Origin: Manihot esculenta
Lineage: Eukaryota; Streptophyta; Magnoliopsida; Malpighiales; Euphorbiaceae
NCBI RefSeq assembly: GCF_001659605.2
Contig: NC_035176.2
Span: 21,453,890 to 21,517,889 of the forward strand
DNA: 64,000 bases
Direction: 5' to 3'
The first letter of the stretch is position 1. Each line of letters opens with the position of its first letter. A model generated the notes under the pieces. That model was not told the DNA's origin. It worked only from the letters and a program-made list of their open reading frames with translations, and made no database searches. Positions 59,091 to 64,000 of the stretch are shown one piece after another. Both the position numbers and the translations under genes were made by a program.

Positions 59091-59116
59091 CTTGCAATTG
59101 GCTCTGATACCAATTA

Positions 59117-59460
59117 TCACAGATTTGGAGATGCGATGATAGAAATTAAGATGAGAAGAGAAGAAAAAGTAGATTTAGGTGAGAAAGAAATCAAAGAGAG
59201 AGATGAGAGAGAAATTTAGAAGGAAAAAATAGTTATGTTGTTCATTCTTCAATGCCTGTCTCAATACAGTTGTTCCCCTTTTATACCCAAATCTGAGCAT
59301 AACTGCTCCAACAACTTTTTGACTTACTCCAACTCATTTCCCCCCTAAGAATGCCACCTACACAACCTTCTTATTCCTTCTGGAATACGTGACACAAAGC
59401 TTTTGCAATTACAATATTGGAATCAAGATTTGTATTGGGAAGATCCTATGTTGGAGAAAC
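59117..59460 (-). repeat. Probable 5' LTR of the intron chromovirus
   Basis: Directly right of the primer-binding site. On the minus strand there is a TATA box (TATAAAAGGGG, rc near 59276) and a purine-poor leader (GA-rich on the plus strand, 59150-59230). The right boundary is uncertain. Confidence 0.5.
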
Positions 59461-59879
59461 ATTATGTTAGGTAGAACCATCACAAAAAGAGTGAGATAGA
59501 GAGATAGGAAGTAGAAGAGAATAGAGATAGAAGATAAAAGAGAATTAGAAGAGATAAGAGAGAGAAAGACAATTTGGAGAGAAGAGAATAGAGAATAGAG
59601 ATAAATTAAGGAGAGAATTGATATTGATCTTTCTAGAATTCATAATGAGTTGTATAGAGTCTTCTCACCCCCTTTCATACAAATTCCCTCCTCAAATAAC
59701 TTCTCCCAATCCCAACAGCTAAAACTACTCATTACTGTCTTAAACTTTTCCCTCCAAAACAATTATTCCTTTCACACCTTCCCCTCTTTATATATATACA
59801 TTCTTCTTCTATATGAAACTCAAAACTCATGTCGGTTTACTTCAGCCACTTCCTATTCTGCAATAGATATAGAAATATA
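59461..59879. repeat. Second LTR-like block
   Basis: Repeats the layout of 59117-59460 with different sequence: a GA-rich stretch (59485-59610) and a minus-strand TATA box (tatatataaagagggg, rc near 59783). Likely an LTR of a related family, joined at 59880 directly to plus-strand integrase. Confidence 0.4.
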
Positions 59880-61070
59880 TTGCTATGAATTTTATCACAG
59901 GCCTTCCCAAGTCTTTGGAAGTCGATTGTATCTTTGTTGTTGATGATAGACTATCTAGATATGTCCACTTTACGCCTCTCAAACACCCCTTTACAGCACA
60001 TTCAATGATATATTTATTTAAGAGGTGGTATGGTTTCCTGAGGTCCCTAAGATAGTGGTGAGTGATAGGAATTCCTTATTTTTAAGTAGCTTTTGGGTAA
60101 GACTTTTTGTTTGCAAGGCACTCTTCTCAAATTCATTGCATCCTACCATTCTCAAATGTATGGTCAGAAAGAAGTGCTCAATCAAAGAGTCTTGAAACTT
60201 ATCTCCACTGTTTTTGTTCACAACAACTAAAGACTTGAGCTAAATGGCTATGTCGAGTGGAATATTGGTGCAACACATCCTTCCACAGTGCAGCAGGGAT
60301 ATCCCCATTTGAAATCATTTATGGGCGGTCTCCTCCTTCTACGCTTCAATTTTTGTCTGGAGAAACTAGGGCTGAAGCTGTTGCTCAAAGTTTGGCTAAC
60401 AGGGATGAAAGCATACACCAATTCCAGTATCATCTCACTTGTGTCCAGCAACGGATGCATAAAAATGCAGACAAACATTGGCATAAGGTTCAGTTCCGAG
60501 TAGGAGAATTTGTCTTCCTTAACCTTACTCCTCATAGACAAACATTGATTGCTCAACAAGTCCATCAAAAATTGGCAGCTCACTATTATGGACCATTCAA
60601 AATTCTTAATCCCATTGGAGAAGTGGCATATAAATTAGATCTTCCACCTTCAACACGAATTCATCTAGTATTTAATGTATCAAAATTGAAACATGTTGTT
60701 GATAATCATAGATGGAATCTAATATATCTACTAATATGGCAATTGATGAGTCTCTTTGAGATGAAACGGGAGCTATTACTGCGACATGCCAAATTCTGCA
60801 AGAGGGAATAAGGTGCTCCAATTTCTAGTTAAATGGCATGGTCAGTTAGCTGAAAATACTACTTGGATTTATGAAGCTGATTTTTTTGGGCAATTTCTAA
60901 ATTTCAGCCTCGAGATAAGGCCGTCCTTGCCGAAGATAGATGTTAGGCAGCCAAAAGAATTTCCAGAGATAAAAAGATTCCAAGTTTATTCCAGAACATT
61001 CAAAAGAGAAGCTTACAAGTTGTTAGGCGATGAGAAGGCCTTTAGGAATGAATGGCCAGTAGGCTAAATT
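59880..61070 (+). pseudogene. Plus-strand chromovirus integrase and chromodomain fragment
   Basis: Broken frames give integrase (LPKSLEVDCIFVVDDRLSRYVHF, about 59895), the MEYWCNTSFHSAAGISPFE segment (60257 on), the C-domain (VGEFVFLNLTPHRQT, LAAHYYGPFKIL) and a chromodomain-like tail (LQFLVKWHGQLAENTTW, 60815-60860) ending near 61067. The gag-RT part is missing. It is a different family from the minus-strand copy and lies tail away from it. Confidence 0.75.
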
Positions 61071-61079
61071 TCTATAGCT

Positions 61080-62256
61080 GCAGACAAATATAAATAAAGC
61101 TGTGAGATAATAGAAGGGCAAATTTTTCTTTCTGAGAAATTGTGGGCAGAAATGTTCTCTGCACGGGGTTGTCATCCTGGGGGCCGTTGCCTTTATTTTA
61201 TTTTGTCTTTTGCCGATTTTGGGCATTGAAATTGATTGCTAGGTTTTTGTGTTTGGATCTGGTTTGTACCGACATATTTGTAGTAATATTGCACTAGGAA
61301 GTTTGACTAAGCGGTGACTTTCATTCAGTTAAGGGAATGAAACTGTGGATTGAGGAATGAGAGCTCAAAGACAAAGAGAAGTGAGCTTTTCCAAGGAATT
61401 ACTCCTACTACAGGTATGTCGCTAGCTAAGCTTGCAATTACTGACTGTAGCTGCCAAAAGCTCAAAAAGTTCTGAGAATTTACTGCATTTCTTCTCTATT
61501 TCATTGATTTCTTGTCCTAACTTTCTTTACTTCATAATTCTGACCATAAACCATTTATTTTTTCCAAAATAAGGACTTTGAAATACAATAGCTCAAACTA
61601 GAATCAAGGGTTGGAGATTTGCCCTATGCCAACAGTTAGTTACTTCATTTAGCTAAGAAAATCTTATTTCCATGCGAGAGGAATAATAATCTCTAAAGTT
61701 CTACAACAAATAAATGACTCGATTTTTTTAGTTATCATCTTTTTCCCATTCCCATAAATACAGCCATAATCTGTTAAAAGCAGGAACTTAAGGGGAAAAG
61801 CGGATACATTTTGGAATATTCATGCATCGTTTAATGAACTGATTATCGCAAGTTTGCAACAACAGGTCAGATTGCCAAAACCAACAAAGACTACATTCTA
61901 CATGCCCATTGTATTATGCAAAGTTTGCTGCAAGGATGTGCAAGTCATTTCACCATGATGGATGTGTTATTCCTAAGTTTTTCTTAGTTGCTTCAATTAT
62001 TCTCCATTGAAGTTTAAAGTATACACTATAAATTCATGAAATGTTAAATGGAAACCTAGAGTTTCCAATATACATCCCCATGACTCCCGATAAATCATTA
62101 TATATCAAATTCAGAAATCACAATGCAGACAAACTTTAGTGGTTTCTACATGCACGATAGACAAAAGAGTTGATTCTGTACTCTGTATGTGAACTCTACA
62201 TATTGTATAATTCAAACATACATGTGCAAATAAGTGAAAAGAAGCTTTGATAGTAC
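61080..62256. other. Intron DNA without gene
   Basis: No coding, RNA gene or repeat boundary recognised. Composition is like ordinary intron or intergenic host DNA. Confidence 0.5.
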
Positions 62257-62451
62257 CTTGCAATGTCTTGTGAACCAATAGGGAAGAAGATATACGAGGG
62301 CTGCACTGTCAACTCCAGCTGTGTTGAAGATTTATCTTTTCTATTCAAAAATCTTCTTGCAACTCTCGTCAAGAGGTCAGCCCCATTCCATCTCAATTGG
62401 GTATCATCATATGTAGTATAAAACTCCTTCAAGCATTCCATTATGAAAAGA
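62257..62451 (-). CDS. Penultimate exon of alpha-1,4-glycosyltransferase (Gb3-synthase-like)
   Basis: Acceptor TTCTTGCAG (62460-62452) and donor AAG|GTACTA bound a 195-nt minus-strand exon encoding FIMECLKEFYTTYDDTQLRW, the NGADLLTRVARRF block and QPSYIFFPIGSQDIA. The WNGADLLTRV segment is the signature of the Gb3_synth (alpha-1,4-glycosyltransferase) domain. No stop or frameshift. Upstream exons with the DXD-containing catalytic part are not seen before 64000, so they lie beyond the window or a further long intron. Confidence 0.85.
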
Positions 62452-64000
62452 CTGCAAGAAATAAAAATAAGCAAACCTTAAATCCAGAAGAGAGGAAATC
62501 AGTAAATGAAAATGAATATGAATTCCTTTGGGATTCTACCACCATGTTTCTAATTGAATCAAGAACCAAGAATTACTAGAACATATATTTATATACTAGT
62601 TGCTCTCAACGTACATTGCACATTGTTGTCCTCGTACATATTCATAACTTTCCTATATATAATTTTTTAATAATTTTTCATATATAATATAAAAATAATT
62701 TTACAATATCCAATTAAATTTACTCTTCTACTGTCATAAATATTAAATTAACATGACTATGATATACTCTTAATTAAAGTTAGTTTGTACTTGAAAATTT
62801 TTTTTATATGTTTAGTTTATTAGTCCTAATTAAAAATTAAAGTGTACTGTGTTTTGGCACATCCTCTTTGTTTTTACTATTTATATATACATTTATAGTG
62901 ACATCAGGGTTAAAACTATTCTCTTGTACTATTATTAGCAATGCACCTAATTAGATATTTTATAAATAATACTCTCTGGCCATTTTTAACTATTGTTTAA
63001 GGTTTTTGCATGATGGTTAAGGGAAGCAACTAAATCACCTAAATTGTAATAAAATGCTCCTTTATTTTATCAAATTACTTTGTCTCTCCTAATAATTCCA
63101 ATATCAACAATTCTTTCTGCATTCATTTAATCAATTACTAGAAAAGTATGACAATTAAGAGAGATAGAAAGTGAAATGATCAAATATATTTTAGTAAATT
63201 ATAGAAATAGTAATTTTGTTTAGTAGAAATAAGAGTAAAATTGAAAATAATTAGTTACTCCTTAATTTTCTCAAAAGGACAGATAATATTGGATGAAACA
63301 ACTTCTAGAAAGTGATAGATAAAAATGAACAGAGAAAGTATTAACAATGCAAGTATTGGTTTAGAATTTATTTGATCTTAAAATATTTTTTTTATTTTGT
63401 AGCCATATATTATATTGCTTTTTAAATAGTTTTAGCAATGCATGAATTAATACAGGATTTTTAAAAAATTTTAGGTTATTACCAGCTATTTACATATATA
63501 CACCGACATATACATCAATTTTTATATTTTTCTAAAATATTATAGATTTTGTTAAATCTATCAGTTTCTTTTCATTTCATTTCTTTCTATGCACATGATT
63601 AAAAATATTTTATTGAAAAGTATCAAAATGAAATTGCACATTTAAAATGTAAAATTCTCAAATATAACTAAGATTATATATGAAGCAATTATAAAAGTTA
63701 TTAAGTTAATAGCATTAGCATTATGATCAATAATGAGCAAATGTAACATAAACTAAAAATATAATGGCATCAGTGGTTGAACTTATATGATATATATCCT
63801 ATACTATATTACACTTTACAGTAATTATTTATCTTGTAACAAAAGAAATTTATCATGTAGTTATAAAGTTTCACGTTAAAAGTTCTATTAAGAATAGAGT
63901 ATGAATGAATTTCATTAGCTTTTTGTATTTCATTGATACATTAGGTTATTTATTAAATTAAAATTGAATTACAATGGGAAAAGCCTTTTTTTTATTTCAA
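62452..64000. other. AT-rich DNA, probably intron or flank of the glycosyltransferase gene
   Basis: No further exon of the gene, no other gene and no bounded repeat could be supported. Confidence 0.5.

Larger units (their letters stand above)
55448..59112 (-). mobile_element. Reina-like chromovirus remnant in the intron
   Basis: Minus strand from the right: primer-binding site (TGGTATCAGAGCC, rc at 59100-59112), gag with one zinc knuckle (about 57970-58030, first Cys of the usual pair changed: FKCGEKYFSSHQC), protease (RGSIHSFID, about 57740-57790), RT 3' half, RNase H, integrase, chromodomain. The RT catalytic half is deleted between 57640 and 57660. No 3' LTR is found left of 55448. Lineage is judged from KPLIVLLKKDAFHW and HPLFHVSLLKK; Reina is likely, not certain. 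Confidence 0.8.
54919..62256 (-). other. 7.3 kb intron of the glycosyltransferase gene, filled with retrotransposon remnants
   Basis: Bounded by donor AAG|GTACTA (minus, at 62256) and acceptor CAG (54921-54919). It contains a minus-strand chromovirus (55448-59116 plus LTR) and a plus-strand one (about 59880-61070). The ends of the intron (54919-55440 and 61080-62256) look like ordinary host sequence. Confidence 0.75.

Noticed and set aside
60018..60583. Minus-strand frames at 60018-60221 and 60248-60583
   Set aside because: Shadows of the plus-strand integrase, which reads as a known family.

Overview
The window is nuclear DNA of a eudicot plant. It has AT-rich intergenic DNA, spliced host exons, Ty3/gypsy chromoviruses, a Ty1/copia remnant and Mutator-type terminal-inverted-repeat elements. 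The style of the repeats suggests a Euphorbiaceae genome such as cassava or rubber tree; that is a guess from memory of similar repeats and was not tested.

Layout. 1-526: 3'-truncated gag of an Athila-like Ty3/gypsy element, cut by a truncated LTR fragment (527-813). 814-1719: probable truncated Tat/Athila-type LTR. 1720-4650: AT-rich DNA with one MULE-type MITE (2737-3122). 4650-8050: decayed Ty1/copia element (promoter, primer-binding site, long leader, gag, pre-integrase), cut at 8050. 8051-45783: a nest of Tekay/Del-like chromoviruses with 2.1-2.4 kb LTRs. Element B (+) is the outer layer. Inside B sit element A (-, in its 5' LTR), solo LTR S1 (+, in RNase H) which carries solo LTR S2 (-), and element D (-, in integrase). 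D's left LTR received C (-) and E (+), whose 5' halves were lost in one deletion that joined them head to head at about 32871. Exact 5-bp target duplications support S1 (CTTCT), S2 (TCCGA) and D (ATAGC). 45784-48501: remains of another transposon protein, split by a 1.6 kb solo LTR of an unrelated family (46262-47863, TSD CTAGT). 48.5-54.7 kb: AT-rich intergenic DNA with a 1.4 kb MULE-type element (52142-53542, 9-bp TSD). 54732-62451: the last two visible exons (minus strand) of a host alpha-1,4-glycosyltransferase (Gb3-synthase-like) gene, separated by a 7.3 kb intron stuffed with two other chromovirus remnants in opposite orientation.

No chromovirus here looks coding-competent: all are broken by stops, frameshifts, deletions or insertions. 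At least nine premature stops are TAG where sister copies have CAG, as expected from deamination of CHG-methylated cytosine.

Most unusual signals: (1) every chromovirus LTR carries two arrays of a TTCGG-CGG-CCGAA hairpin motif, one just upstream of the TATA box and one in the leader; (2) the same module lies inside the unrelated solo LTR at 47.6 kb; (3) in all these otherwise diverged LTRs, blocks that look like splice sites are conserved and bracket the variable arrays, suggesting a leader with two introns; (4) two truncated LTR fragments both break at a TTCGG motif. All homology calls come from reading the sequence; no search was run.
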